Source of the DNA: an uncultured Clostridia bacterium
Lineage (GTDB): Bacteria > Bacillota > Clostridia > Christensenellales > UBA1242
Reading direction: 5' to 3'
Assembly: GCA_947623775.1 (NCBI GenBank)
Contig: CANQHL010000002.1
Coordinates: forward strand, 1-52,068
DNA: 52,068 bases
Below the pieces are notes generated by a model. It was not told the DNA's origin, ran no database searches, and worked only from the letters and a program-made list of their open reading frames with translations. Positions 28,730 through 37,250 of the stretch are shown piece by piece. Each line of letters starts with the position of its first letter. The first letter of the stretch is position 1. Position numbers and translations under genes: made by a program.

Positions 28730-29503
28730 TTATACTAAGTAAATTTCTTCCGCTTTTGCAACAGTCACATTGTCAAAAACTTGCTTTGCCTCACTTAGAT
28801 AGTTGTTTTCATCTTCAAATGCCCAGACATGAGTTAAAATTAGTTTTTTAACATTTGCTTCTTTTGCAATGTTTCCCGCTTGAAAGGCCGTCAAATGATT
28901 GCATATCTCGGGAAAGCCATGCCCTCTTAACAAACTTGCTTCACAAATTAATATATCGGCATCTTGTGCAAATTTTACAAATTTTTCCTTTGATGAATAC
29001 GACATATCGGAAGAATATATCACCGTTTTATCAAAAATTTTTATTCTTATCGCAAATGTATCCACGCCTGGTGCATGGTCAACTTTCAAAAAGTCAATTT
29101 TAAATTCGCCAATTTCATACTTTGCGTTTTCGTCTATGGAATGATAATTACAATATGCGTCTTTTTCCTCTTTGAGCAATTTGCTTATAGGCGAAGAAAA
29201 TTCCGGCAAATAGACATCTATCCCTTCTTTCAAAAAGCCCTGCCTGTGCATAATAAGTGAGGAATATTGATAGTTTGCAAGGTCGTTGAAATGGTCTTTA
29301 TGCAAGTGAGAAATTATTATATTCACATTCTCAAGTTCTCGCATATCGAAAAATCTATGGCTTCCGCTTCCGCAATCTAAAATCAACTTCTTGTCTCCGC
29401 TTTCAATTAAATACGATGGACAAGCATTATCCCTATTTGAAAACGGACTTTGTGAACCTAAAATTTTTATGAATGTTTCATTGTCTGTTTTTTGGTTTTT
29501 CAA
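28730..29503 (-). CDS. Metallo-beta-lactamase-fold hydrolase (RNase Z-like)
   Basis: 257 residues from a TTG start at 29503. AGGGGATTATATT precedes it, and the next ATG is about 50 residues in, beyond the first beta strand. The zinc motif HLHKDHFNDL (about 62-71), Asp in SSDMSYSSKEK and a final histidine in LILTHVWAF give the complete MBL site. The layout (CGSGSHRF, DADILICEASL) matches the ElaC/YhfI-like branch. It lacks an RNase Z exosite arm, so a phosphodiesterase is as likely as a tRNA 3' nuclease. First gene of the coaD operon. Confidence 0.8.
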   Translation of the reverse strand: MKNQKTDNETFIKILGSQSPFSNRDNACPSYLIESGDKKLILDCGSGSHRFFDMRELENVNIIISHLHKDHFNDLANYQYSSLIMHRQGFLKEGIDVYLPEFSSPISKLLKEEKDAYCNYHSIDENAKYEIGEFKIDFLKVDHAPGVDTFAIRIKIFDKTVIYSSDMSYSSKEKFVKFAQDADILICEASLLRGHGFPEICNHLTAFQAGNIAKEANVKKLILTHVWAFEDENNYLSEAKQVFDNVTVAKAEEIYLV

Positions 29504-29539
29504 AATATAATCCCCTTTGTTTTATTGTATATCAAAACA

Positions 29540-29573
29540 AAGGTTGAGGTCAATTAATTTGACACTCAACCTT
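29540..29573. terminator. Weak terminator-like hairpin
   Basis: AAGGTTGAG and CTCAACCTT form a 9-bp stem around a 16-base loop, between the HEISH peptidase stop and the RNase Z-like start. The flanking T runs are short. Confidence 0.4.
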
Positions 29574-29579
29574 GTAAAT

Positions 29580-30665
29580 TCATTCAATTTCATTTTCGTC
29601 GAAATTCAACTCTTCCTCACGGTCTAGGAAATATAACCCAACAACCGCATCTGGCCCGATTTCCAACAAATGCGAGCATGCAACTTCCAAATCCGCCTTA
29701 TCTGTGTTATCCCAATATGTGCAGAATTTTTTCAACATGTTATCCTTACTTTCTGATTTCAAAAATTCGGTAATCCATTCGGTTGCGACAATTCTTCCGA
29801 CAACATATCTAAACATAAACGCGCTGTTTTTTTCATCATCGTGCATTTTTCCCACTCTTTCAAGCAATCTGGAATTCCCCGCTTTTGCAAGTCCGTCAAC
29901 CAGTTTTTCTAGACTTTTTTGAGTGACCGGACAAGGCAATTTCTTTAATATTTCACTTTCCTCTCTTATCAAATTGATTTCACTTGCAAGACTCAATCTT
30001 TGCTGATTTTCTAAATTTGCCACATCGCCCGCATGCAAGATGCCTTTATCATACAAAAATTTTATAAAAAGTCTTTCAACAATATTGCTTTCAATTTCGC
30101 CTATGCAGTCGCGAGCAAACCCCTTGTCTTTTGTAAGTGCATCAAGTTCCTTTTGTGAACCGCCCTTTCTTATACTTTCGACAATGCGTTTGTGGTGTCC
30201 GCTTAGTGCATGGGAAATTTCATGCACAGTGGCAATTAAATCTGAAATGGAATTGTTTTTATAAACGTTAAATTCAAGATATGAATTGCGATTTGAATGC
30301 CCGACACTGCTTGATTTTCCACGTTCAGCCGGCAAGAAATTTATATGGCTCTTTCCCTTTTCATCTATAAAGTATGGGTGCGTTCCGTCTAAAATTTGAG
30401 CCACCTCAGCACTTTTTGACGGAAAATACTCTTCAAAAAATTCCGTTATCAAGCCATTAAATTGCTTTTCATCATAAGGCACATTTATTTCTTGATAAGG
30501 GTGAGTGTTTAACACCTTTTCAACATCTGAAAGCAAATACAGTATTGACTCATTATACTCATTTTTTTGCATAAGAAATTTTAAAAATCCATGTGCATCA
30601 ACTCTTGCACATTTTTCATCAAATTCCCTTGCATAGTCTTGACTGATTGTTAACTTTTTCATCAT
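29580..30665 (-). CDS. Putative zinc metallopeptidase (HEISH-GHH)
   Basis: About 361 residues from tandem ATG codons at 30665/30662. The zinc signature HEISHALSGHH (148-158) joins H-E-x-x-H with a further G-H-H. A conserved-looking E-I-E-S-N-I-V-E (about 195) is where gluzincins keep the third ligand. No signal peptide, so cytosolic. The family is unknown to me. An earlier ATG at 30710 is upstream of the predicted transcription start. The -10 is only 6 bases before the start, which implies a leaderless mRNA. It ends in an acidic tail (DENEIE). Confidence 0.65.
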   Translation of the reverse strand: MMKKLTISQDYAREFDEKCARVDAHGFLKFLMQKNEYNESILYLLSDVEKVLNTHPYQEINVPYDEKQFNGLITEFFEEYFPSKSAEVAQILDGTHPYFIDEKGKSHINFLPAERGKSSSVGHSNRNSYLEFNVYKNNSISDLIATVHEISHALSGHHKRIVESIRKGGSQKELDALTKDKGFARDCIGEIESNIVERLFIKFLYDKGILHAGDVANLENQQRLSLASEINLIREESEILKKLPCPVTQKSLEKLVDGLAKAGNSRLLERVGKMHDDEKNSAFMFRYVVGRIVATEWITEFLKSESKDNMLKKFCTYWDNTDKADLEVACSHLLEIGPDAVVGLYFLDREEELNFDENEIE

Positions 30666-30671
30666 AAAAAT

Positions 30672-30700
30672 ATTATATCCTATTTTTAATTGAAATTCAA
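30672..30700 (-). promoter_or_regulatory. Promoter giving a probable leaderless mRNA
   Basis: TTGAAT (30700-30695), 17 bases, TATAAT (30677-30672) on the minus strand. The ATG is at 30665, so transcription should start at or next to it. No Shine-Dalgarno site is present. Confidence 0.65.
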
Positions 30701-30825
30701 TAGAAATCACTCATTTCAGTGTAAAGATAAATTGCTTTGACAGAATAAAGGAGTGTGGCATAAAATTTTTTAAAGTTTTGCGGTCACGTAGTTTTTCTTC
30801 AGTCTGAAATGGCACTCGCCATTTT

Positions 30826-32400
30826 TTATTCTGCCTCACTCTCGCTTTGAACATCTTTTGAATGTTCTTCGATAAAACTGCTAAGCTGTTTCTGTTGTGA
30901 GAGACTGCTTTCGCTTGTACATTTTATAAATTTTTCTTTTGTGCCATATTGCAAGCCTATTAACCTTTCGCTTGGCAACTGCTCACCCTCAATCATAATT
31001 TCACATTGTGCAATTTCTCGCATCATTGCCGTTGTGGAAGAAACCATCTTCCATTTTTTAAGTTCGGTCGCAAGCAAGTCTTTGTACGCATCAAGCATTG
31101 CCTCTTCGCTTGCAAAATGCTTTGTTGCCAATTCTTCACGTTGTGCTTTTATGGTTTTATTGTAATTTTCTGTTTCTCTTTTAAGTGTATCAATTGCCCG
31201 AGTTAATATTTCGGTGCTTGGATTGTTTAACTGTTTAAGTCTATCAAACGTTTTAGCAAAATTTGATTTTGACGGCACTCTCTTTGCATAAGCAATATCC
31301 TCTATTGTTTGAGAAATGTCTGTGAACTTCTTGTTTAATCTTACAGTACGTGCATATTCCTCTTCGGTTAGACTTCGGCAACTTGTTGCCTGCACCGCCT
31401 GTGCCGCCCTGCTTTGAGCATTTTGTAAACTTCCATTCATCATATCGCGTAAATTCTCAGCAAGTGCATCTGTGTCAACAACCCCTTCACGCTCATACAT
31501 TGATGATAAAGCATAAGAAAAACACATTTGCAAATTTCTTCCCTCATCGGTCATTCCCGGTGTTTTCTTAAAATAGAAGCCAGACCAATGTTCGTCTTCA
31601 TTATCCTCACCAAATGCGTCACAAACAACAAGGCATGAATTGTTTGGATAATTTTTTACTGTTTCATATTGAGCAAGATTGCCAATGTCGGAGTTGTCAA
31701 CTTCTTCCGTAACTCTTTTGCCATTCAAATTTCTTATCTCATCATCTTGTGCCGATGCCAAATATACCGTTGAAGTCCTTGTTCTCCCAAGCGGAACAAT
31801 AGGCGCCATGGAAATTGTGCAAAGGTTTTTTAGAATTTGATTGCATCCCTCTTCGCTTATATTGTTGCTTTTAAGGTCGTTGTAAATTTTTTGTTCCAGT
31901 CCGAGCATAACAATTGAGCCTGCACAATAATCAACAACAGTTAAATTTGAAAAGTTTTTGCTTATTTGTTCTTCTGGCAAGATTTCGCCATTTTCATCAA
32001 AAATCATAGACTTAAAAATTTTATCATACAATTGGTCAACAACTGCTTCTATTTTGTTTCCTTCTTTATATGGGGTCTGTCTTGCCGTGGTTAATCCAAG
32101 ATATGATTTGAAAAGGTTGCTGCAATAACCCTCATCAAACATCATACTTATTCCGCCGTTTCCGCCGTAGACAACCGAATAAATGTCTATACCATCAAGT
32201 GCTGTATGTCCCGGCAAAATAGTTTCGCCGACACCTAAAAGAGACGCAATACCCTTTGCATAACCATTTGCATCTCTGGAGTCACGCGTTCCATCACCTG
32301 AAAGACATAAAATGGTTGGTGACTTAACATCAATTTTTTCAACCTTTTCATATCCAGCTGGATTTGTCAAGCTTCTTGGTTCTCTTTTAATAATTTCCAT
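30826..32400 (-). CDS. Uncharacterised 524-residue protein
   Basis: I do not recognise this family. The N-terminal half has alternating strands and helices with a glycine-rich loop (ILCLSGDGTRDSRDANGY, about 31-48). A buried-looking strand-turn VVDYCAGSIVMLGLEQ (about 154) resembles, but does not match, an alpha/beta-hydrolase nucleophile elbow. The second half (about 330-500) is helical and charged, including long heptad-like stretches (SRLTEEEYARTVRL, TLKRETENYNKTIKAQREEL). No signal peptide. The ATG follows AAGGGGGAAAT. It ends in SESEAE. GNAT 32435-32881 lies 34 bases upstream on the same strand. Confidence 0.65.
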   Translation of the reverse strand: MEIIKREPRSLTNPAGYEKVEKIDVKSPTILCLSGDGTRDSRDANGYAKGIASLLGVGETILPGHTALDGIDIYSVVYGGNGGISMMFDEGYCSNLFKSYLGLTTARQTPYKEGNKIEAVVDQLYDKIFKSMIFDENGEILPEEQISKNFSNLTVVDYCAGSIVMLGLEQKIYNDLKSNNISEEGCNQILKNLCTISMAPIVPLGRTRTSTVYLASAQDDEIRNLNGKRVTEEVDNSDIGNLAQYETVKNYPNNSCLVVCDAFGEDNEDEHWSGFYFKKTPGMTDEGRNLQMCFSYALSSMYEREGVVDTDALAENLRDMMNGSLQNAQSRAAQAVQATSCRSLTEEEYARTVRLNKKFTDISQTIEDIAYAKRVPSKSNFAKTFDRLKQLNNPSTEILTRAIDTLKRETENYNKTIKAQREELATKHFASEEAMLDAYKDLLATELKKWKMVSSTTAMMREIAQCEIMIEGEQLPSERLIGLQYGTKEKFIKCTSESSLSQQKQLSSFIEEHSKDVQSESEAE

Positions 32401-32434
32401 ATTTCCCCCTTAACCTAATATACTATTTCACCCG

Positions 32435-32881
32435 CTATTCTATTGGCTTAACCAAAAATGCACTTATAAATTTCATATTTAATTTGTTTATATAAAAGTT
32501 GAGCAGCAAGTTATAATTTTTTGACACCGCACAAAGTTCAATTGCCTTACACTCTTTTTGTTTGGCATATTCCTCGATGAATTTAACCATTTTTTCGCCT
32601 ATGCCAAGGTTTCTAAACTCCGGCAAAATGTAAATTTCTTTAATCTCATAGTACCATTCATTTGCATTAAGGTATGATGTTGTTTTTTCTTGTTTTTTTT
32701 GCGAGCCGTACAGGTATCCAACAATTTTATCGTTTTCACACGCCACAACCACCGTCTTTTGTAAAAATTCCTCTTCGCTTGTTTCCAAAATGTTGTTGCA
32801 ACAATTTTCTTCAACAAACATTTTGCTTAGCACGCTCAAACTTTTTAAATCTTGCTTTTCAAAAAATCGTATTTTTGCCAT
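32435..32881 (-). CDS. GNAT N-acetyltransferase
   Basis: 148 residues from the ATG at 32881 (MAKIRFFEKQDLKSLS), chosen for GAGGT upstream. GNAT fold with motif A ILPEFRNLGIGEKMVKFIEEYAK (Q/R-x-x-G-x-G/A at about 87-92), the preceding EIKEIYI strand and C-terminal NFYINKLNMKFIS. It transfers acetyl from acetyl-CoA to an unidentified amine. It may share a transcript with the following 524-residue gene. Confidence 0.85.
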   Translation of the reverse strand: MAKIRFFEKQDLKSLSVLSKMFVEENCCNNILETSEEEFLQKTVVVACENDKIVGYLYGSQKKQEKTTSYLNANEWYYEIKEIYILPEFRNLGIGEKMVKFIEEYAKQKECKAIELCAVSKNYNLLLNFYINKLNMKFISAFLVKPIE

Positions 32882-32932
32882 GCTTACCTCAAATTTTAAA
32901 CTATACAAAAATTGTCGCCGCTCCGCTTATTT

Positions 32933-34072
32933 TTAATCCTCAATTCTTATTGTATCTGCATCGAGATCATCATCGGATTCAGGTTTCTTTTCCTCACTTT
33001 GCTGTTCATCGTCAACTTCCTCATCATCTTCTTCATCTTGGTTTTGTTGAGGTTGTTGCTGTGGATGTTGAAATACAAAGAACCCTCCATTTTGGAATAT
33101 GCTGCCATTTTTGAATACATTGCCTATTCCTTTAAGTATTGGAGCCATAGAGCCTGATGTGATGGTTGTTGTTCCAGACTGCATAAGCGTTCCATTTGAA
33201 ACAACGCTATTGCCGGACACAACAGCACTTCCCATAATCTGTGCATCACCACAAACTTTGGCATTATCACATACGCTACAACTGCCCTGAATTTCTGCAT
33301 TTCCTGACACTTCCGCATTGTCTACAATTCTTGCACTTCCCATAATTTCTGCATTCTCAGCAACTCTTGCATTGTCGCTTATCACAGCACTTCCAAAAAC
33401 ATCAGCATTATCCGTAACAGTCGCATTATCACTTACGGTGACCATTCCGCTTACTTGTGCATTGCCGGACAATTCGGCGTTATCCTTTATTAAAGAAGCA
33501 CCACTCACCTCAGCATTGTTTCTGATTTGTGCATTGCCGGAAACACTTGAACGCCCATAGCACTTTGCATCATCATGTATCCAGCAACCACCATCTTCAG
33601 AAAGGTTTTGTCTTGTTTCAACATATCCTCCCTTATCACCCTTATGTGCCACAATATTGCCATTGGAATCAAAAATATCCTCGGTTGCAATAACTCTATA
33701 AAGCCTTGTCCCATCACTCGCTTTTATGCTGTCGGCCTTATCAGTTGAAATAACATATTTCTTGCTGCTTGTATTGGCACCACCTCTTTGTTTTGTGCTA
33801 GTGCTTGAGCTTGATGATGAATTTGTGCCTGCCGCCGGAACATTGAAATTTTTGCCATTGATAGTGACAGAGCCATCATCTTCTACAACAATTTTGTTGT
33901 TGCCAAAACGTATCTTGTTGTTGGTTACAGAAATGCTGTTTCCACCAAAAATACTTTTCTTTAATTTAACAGGCATTTCCGTGCCGTCAATATAAAGTTT
34001 TCCTTTATTAATTTTTACAACATGGTTGCCGCATATTGATATGCTGGAACCATTGATAACTAAATTACCCAT
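32933..34072 (-). CDS. YdcK-like beta-helix protein
   Basis: 379 residues from the ATG at 34072, which follows AAGGAG. The N-terminal about 90 residues show short strand repeats (SISICGNHVVKINKGKLYIDG). A serine-rich linker with nine S and T lies near 95-108. The LYRVIATEDIF...GDKGGYVETRQNLSEDGGCWI segment (about 130-175) is typical of YdcK and phage 'polymer-like' proteins. Then come about 20 hexapeptide-like turns such as VSGNAQ, VSDNAT, VFGSAV and IMGSAR, which predict a left-handed parallel beta-helix. The last 50 residues are Q- and D/E-rich and end DTIRIED. The function of the family is not settled. No signal peptide. Confidence 0.85.
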   Translation of the reverse strand: MGNLVINGSSISICGNHVVKINKGKLYIDGTEMPVKLKKSIFGGNSISVTNNKIRFGNNKIVVEDDGSVTINGKNFNVPAAGTNSSSSSSTSTKQRGGANTSSKKYVISTDKADSIKASDGTRLYRVIATEDIFDSNGNIVAHKGDKGGYVETRQNLSEDGGCWIHDDAKCYGRSSVSGNAQIRNNAEVSGASLIKDNAELSGNAQVSGMVTVSDNATVTDNADVFGSAVISDNARVAENAEIMGSARIVDNAEVSGNAEIQGSCSVCDNAKVCGDAQIMGSAVVSGNSVVSNGTLMQSGTTTITSGSMAPILKGIGNVFKNGSIFQNGGFFVFQHPQQQPQQNQDEEDDEEVDDEQQSEEKKPESDDDLDADTIRIED

Positions 34073-34090
34073 AGTAATCTCCTTATTTAT

Positions 34091-34119
34091 ATTATAACAC
34101 TCAAACAAATTGTTGTCAA
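34091..34119 (-). promoter_or_regulatory. Perfect consensus promoter of the YdcK-like gene
   Basis: TTGACA (34119-34114), 17 bases, TATAAT (34096-34091) on the minus strand, 19 bases before the ATG. Confidence 0.85.
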
Positions 34120-34236
34120 GATAGATTAGATTGACAAATATCCAATATTATATTCAAATTTCGCCGCTATGCCTGTAAAAACGTATATTGTCCAAGCCTA
34201 AGCCAAAAAATATTGCCGAAATTGAAACTCTGCAAA

Positions 34237-34761
34237 TTAAAGTAGAGTTTTTTTGTAAAAATTAGTATCCTTCCAATCCGGACAAAGCGGATTTGTATAC
34301 TTCTCAAATCCATTGTTTAACAAAACTTTGTTTGACCCATAATTTTGAATGTCGCATTGAGCAAACAATTCTTTCATTCCTAATTCCTTTGCTCTTTCAC
34401 AAATGAGTTCGACAAATTTACTGCAATAACCCTTCTTCTGCTCTGACGGCCGCGTTTTATACCAAATATTTCCGGAATGCCTTTTCCAATAATTGTTTAA
34501 TTTAAATCTTAACCCGCCTATACAAACCGGTTTATCATCTACGTATAAAATATAATTCTCAGCGGGCAAAATATTTCGGCTTAACGTTAGCGAATATGCG
34601 ACTTTCATTCTTGAATTTATTTCCTCAATAATTTGCTCTCTTGTCTTGCCAAAATATTCATTTGTTTGACCAAACTCATCTGTTTCAGGAATTTCTTGCA
34701 ACATATTAAAAAGTTCATTATCTAAAAGATTTGAGCGTAATTCTTGTAAACGATATTTCAT
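34237..34761 (-). CDS. GNAT-family acetyltransferase
   Basis: 174 residues. GNAT core with YILYVDDKPVCIGGLRFKL, the acetyl-CoA loop RPSEQKKGYCSKFVELICERAKELG (about 110-130) and the C-terminal NYGSNKVLLNNGFEKY. A related subgroup includes predicted acetyltransferases (COG3981-like). Ribosome site GGAGATGTGTT. It lies directly before the left copy of the tRNA-flank duplication. Confidence 0.8.
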   Translation of the reverse strand: MKYRLQELRSNLLDNELFNMLQEIPETDEFGQTNEYFGKTREQIIEEINSRMKVAYSLTLSRNILPAENYILYVDDKPVCIGGLRFKLNNYWKRHSGNIWYKTRPSEQKKGYCSKFVELICERAKELGMKELFAQCDIQNYGSNKVLLNNGFEKYTNPLCPDWKDTNFYKKTLL

Positions 34762-34810
34762 AACACATCTCCACTTAAATTATATCATAAAAATTCTCTA
34801 AAAAAAAGTC

Positions 34811-34985
34811 AATCCGCCTCATTTAAGCAAAGAAAAACTACTTAAATTATATAATAATTTATACAACATTTTTTGACCAAACTTTTTTACGAATTTTCAC
34901 TGTTTTTTGGTCAAAATTGCAAATTTTAAGATAAAAATAAAAAACGGCTAATCTCCTCTAAAATAGGGAAGGTTAGCCACTTGGT
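34811..34985. repeat. Copy A of the tRNA-Leu 3'-flank duplication
   Basis: Shares about 170 bases with 35986-36166: ATTTAAGCAAAG, TTTTGACCAAAC, TTACGAATTTTCACTG, TTTTTTGGTCAAAA and the terminator stem with its GCCACTTGGT end, which is the last bases of the tRNA-Leu CCA end. The match stops just inside the tRNA. This 336-base gap between genes holds nothing else. Confidence 0.85.
34941..34978 (-). terminator. Duplicated terminator hairpin without its tRNA
   Basis: GGCTAA...TTAGCC stem with a TTTT tail on the minus strand, nearly identical to the tRNA-Leu terminator at 36117-36158. It lies past the stop of the GNAT gene at 35098 and may now terminate that transcript. Confidence 0.75.
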
Positions 34986-35097
34986 AACCAATTTTATATT
35001 GTTTCGGATTTTATGTGTTTTATTTTTTTCAGTTTAATAAAAATATTTTTTAAAGGTCAATATTAAAATTTTTCAGTTTTTAAATGCTATAGAAAGT

Positions 35098-35685
35098 TCA
35101 TTTCAACTCATCTTTTATCATTTCATATACTTCAGGCTTTTTCATGTGTTTACCATTAAACCCCTTGACCTGACACACTATTTTAAAATCAAGTTTTGAG
35201 TATGTGCATAGTGCCGGCATATTTTCTTTTAAAACATGAAGTTTAAATTTTTTGTTGCCACTGATTTCAAAAATATGTTTTAGCAAGTCGGTTGCAATAT
35301 GGTGCTTTCTATATTCCTCTTTGATAAAAATCATAGCGATATATGTTTCGCCATTATCGATGTATGTAGGCATTTTGGAAATATAATGCTGAATTGTATA
35401 TTCATATTTTTCGTTTAATTTGGCCAGCCAAGAATAATCATAACCAAAATCTGTTTTATTTGATAAATACAATGCCACACCTACAATTTCATTATCTTTT
35501 TTTGCCAAGACACAATTTTTGTAACTAAAAGCACCTGTTGGACTAGATATTACTTTGCCAAAAAGTTCTCTGCAATTTTTGACATTGTCAAACATATACG
35601 GGAAAATATATGGATCGGTATAAAAAAAATATTCTGCAATTTGTTTAAAATCATCGTCTTTGCTAGCGTTCACAATCTCTATCAT
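35098..35685 (-). CDS. GNAT N-acetyltransferase inside the duplicated flank
   Basis: 195 residues from the ATG at 35685 (MIEIVNASKDDDFK), with an upstream -10 only 6 bases away. A longer frame to 35814 would start before the promoter. GNAT core: EIVGVALYLSNK, EYRKHHIATDLLKHIFE (about 140-156) and the final beta pair KLDFKIVCQVKG. Substrate unknown. It sits between the two copies of the tRNA-Leu flank, so it may be a passenger of the event that made them. Confidence 0.8.
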   Translation of the reverse strand: MIEIVNASKDDDFKQIAEYFFYTDPYIFPYMFDNVKNCRELFGKVISSPTGAFSYKNCVLAKKDNEIVGVALYLSNKTDFGYDYSWLAKLNEKYEYTIQHYISKMPTYIDNGETYIAMIFIKEEYRKHHIATDLLKHIFEISGNKKFKLHVLKENMPALCTYSKLDFKIVCQVKGFNGKHMKKPEVYEMIKDELK

Positions 35686-35691
35686 GATTTT

Positions 35692-35720
35692 ATTATAAAG
35701 TGTTATCGGAGAAAAGTCAA
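35692..35720 (-). promoter_or_regulatory. Promoter giving a probable leaderless mRNA
   Basis: TTGACT (35720-35715), 17 bases, TATAAT (35697-35692) on the minus strand. The ATG is 6 bases beyond the -10 and has no Shine-Dalgarno site. Confidence 0.7.
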
Positions 35721-35985
35721 AAATAATGCAAACCAATTTGTAAAATATCAAAAATTTGATTAAATAAAATAAATGAAAAAAAGCAAAACAAATGAAATAC
35801 GTTATAATATGCATAACTTTGTCAAATATTTTGAGTTGTGTTTATATTATCTAAACTCCAAAAATTTCAATTGTAATGCTGATAATTTTCTCGGAAGCGA
35901 AGATAAACTTGAAATGCCAAAAGCAATTTTATGGCAAATGAAAAAACATTGCATAATCATCGCAGTTTAAAAATGATTTAAAAGC

Positions 35986-36166
35986 AATTCTCCCCATTTA
36001 AGCAAAGAAAAAAAATAACACTAAATTATACAACATTTTTTGACCAAACTTTTGACCAAACTTTTTTACGAATTTTCACTGTTTTTTGGTCAAAATTTCA
36101 AATTTTAAGATAAAAATAAAAAAACGGCTAATCCCCTCTAAAATAGGGAAGATTAGCCACTTGGTG
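35986..36166. repeat. Copy B of the tRNA-Leu 3'-flank duplication
   Basis: Native flank of tRNA-Leu. It differs from copy A by a 12-base tandem duplication (TTTTGACCAAAC twice) and a shortened AT stretch. TTTTGACCAAA and TTTGGTCAAAA inside it form a long inverted repeat. Confidence 0.85.
36117..36158 (-). terminator. Terminator of tRNA-Leu
   Basis: GGCTAATC (plus 36126-36133) pairs with GATTAGCC (36151-36158). On the minus strand it is followed by TTTTTTT. It starts 4 bases after the CCA. Confidence 0.9.
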
Positions 36167-36243
36167 CGGATAACAGGAGTTGAACCTGCACCCTTTCGGA
36201 CTGGAACCTAAATCCAGCGCGTCTGCCATTCCGCCATATCCGC
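36162..36243 (-). tRNA. tRNA-Leu (anticodon UAG)
   Basis: 82 bases with encoded CCA. The anticodon arm is CTGGA-TTTAGGT-TCCAG (TAG). There is a long variable arm (TCCGAAAGGG), a T arm with GTTCAA and an acceptor GCGGATA that pairs with TATCCGC. The class II variable arm and UAG fit Leu. Confidence 0.95.
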
Positions 36244-36268
36244 ATATTTCATTATTCAATTTTTATTT

Positions 36269-36354
36269 TGGAGAATGGTAGACGCTTTCACGTCTAATTC
36301 CCCATACCTAAATCCACTGCATCTGTCACGGCGTCTCAAAGTCTATGGATCGGC
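36269..36354 (-). pseudogene. Possible decayed tRNA-Leu copy
   Basis: Read on the minus strand, the central part GTGGATTTAGGTATGG resembles the anticodon arm of the neighbouring tRNA-Leu (CTGGATTTAGGTTCCAG). CAGATGC upstream matches its CAGACGC D-arm segment. A short stem AGACG...CGTCT is at the position of a T arm. The acceptor ends do not pair, so it is not a working tRNA. Chance similarity cannot be excluded. Confidence 0.35.
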
Positions 36355-36587
36355 ATCATCCTTTTTCAAGTGAATTGTGGCGTTTTTATGTCCTTTATAA
36401 TCTTGAATAGCAAGCGTGTAGCATATGTTTTCAGCGTTTCGTTTTTATAAGTGCTTTTGCTACTATAAAAACATTGTAATTGTATAACATTTTTTGCGTT
36501 TTTGCAAGTATTTTCTTTATTTTTTTGATTTTTTATGTTATATTATTATTAACTAAAGATTTTATTTCCGCTTTTATTGAGGAGTAT

Positions 36588-36947
36588 ATGGAAAGATACA
36601 TACAAAAAATAAATGATAAACTTATTGCCTCCAATGATAAAAACAAAGCAAAGAAAACAAAACTTGCTTATCAAATTTCGGGTGGTGTTATTTTGGGTGT
36701 CGGGATTGCCGGCTTTCTTGCCCTTTTTATAGCCTTTATGGTGCTTTTCTTTAAATTTAAAACTGAAGGTGCTTTCACCGCTTGGCTATATGCTATACCA
36801 TTTATCCCACTGATTGTTGCAGGCTCGGTGCTTTCAAGAATAGGTGACGCCCTTTTGCCTGCTAAAAAACATTTCAAAAAGTATAAATACGAAAAAGAAA
36901 ATGCAAAAAAAGAGAAAGAAAAAAATAGTATTGCACAATCTAAATAA
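36588..36947 (+). CDS. Small two-helix membrane protein
   Basis: 119 residues from the ATG at 36588, which follows TGAGGAGTAT. A longer frame from 36480 adds a hydrophobic helix but no ribosome site. A charged N-terminus is followed by two hydrophobic helices (IGGVILGVGIAGFLALFIAFMVLFF-like, about 32-55, and AWLYAIPFIPLIVAGSVL, about 67-84) and a lysine/glutamate-rich tail. Function unknown. It is the only plus-strand protein gene to the right of 2200. Confidence 0.6.
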   Translation: MERYIQKINDKLIASNDKNKAKKTKLAYQISGGVILGVGIAGFLALFIAFMVLFFKFKTEGAFTAWLYAIPFIPLIVAGSVLSRIGDALLPAKKHFKKYKYEKENAKKEKEKNSIAQSK

Positions 36948-37214
36948 AACTTTTTCTCTAAATGATGTTACAGGCAAAAAGTAGAAATAAACTAAACAAT
37001 AATTTTTTTTAATAAATATGCAAATAAAATTTGCGTCATTTCAAAATTTGCCACGTTTATTTCAGAATTTGTTGCATGTTTTTTCAGAATTTACAGCAAG
37101 ATAAAAACTTTTCATGTTTTTCGTTAAACACATTAAGTAAAAAATATTCCAACTTTTTAAGAAAAGTGAGCAAGCAAAATTTTTTCTTGAGGTTACGTGT
37201 TTTTTCAGTAAAAA
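36948..37214. other. Intergenic gap
   Basis: AT-rich DNA between two convergent genes. It contains ATTTCAAAATTTGCC and TTTCAGAATTT direct repeats but no gene, RNA or promoter that I can support. Confidence 0.5.
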
Positions 37215-37241
37215 AAGAGTTTGACTTATCAAACTCTTTTT
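37211..37241 (-). terminator. Terminator of the AAA+ gene
   Basis: AAGAGTTTGA (37215-37224) pairs with TCAAACTCTT (37229-37238), followed on the minus strand by a T run. It lies 10 bases past the stop. Confidence 0.85.
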
Positions 37242-37250
37242 GTTTACAAA

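Noticed and set aside
34225..34256. Terminator for the GNAT gene at 34237
   Set aside because: The hairpin's T run is on the plus strand, where no gene ends, and the stem overlaps the end of the coding region.
32933..36588. Prophage or integrative element
   Set aside because: A YdcK-like gene and tRNA-flank repeats hint at it, but there is no integrase, portal, terminase or replication gene.
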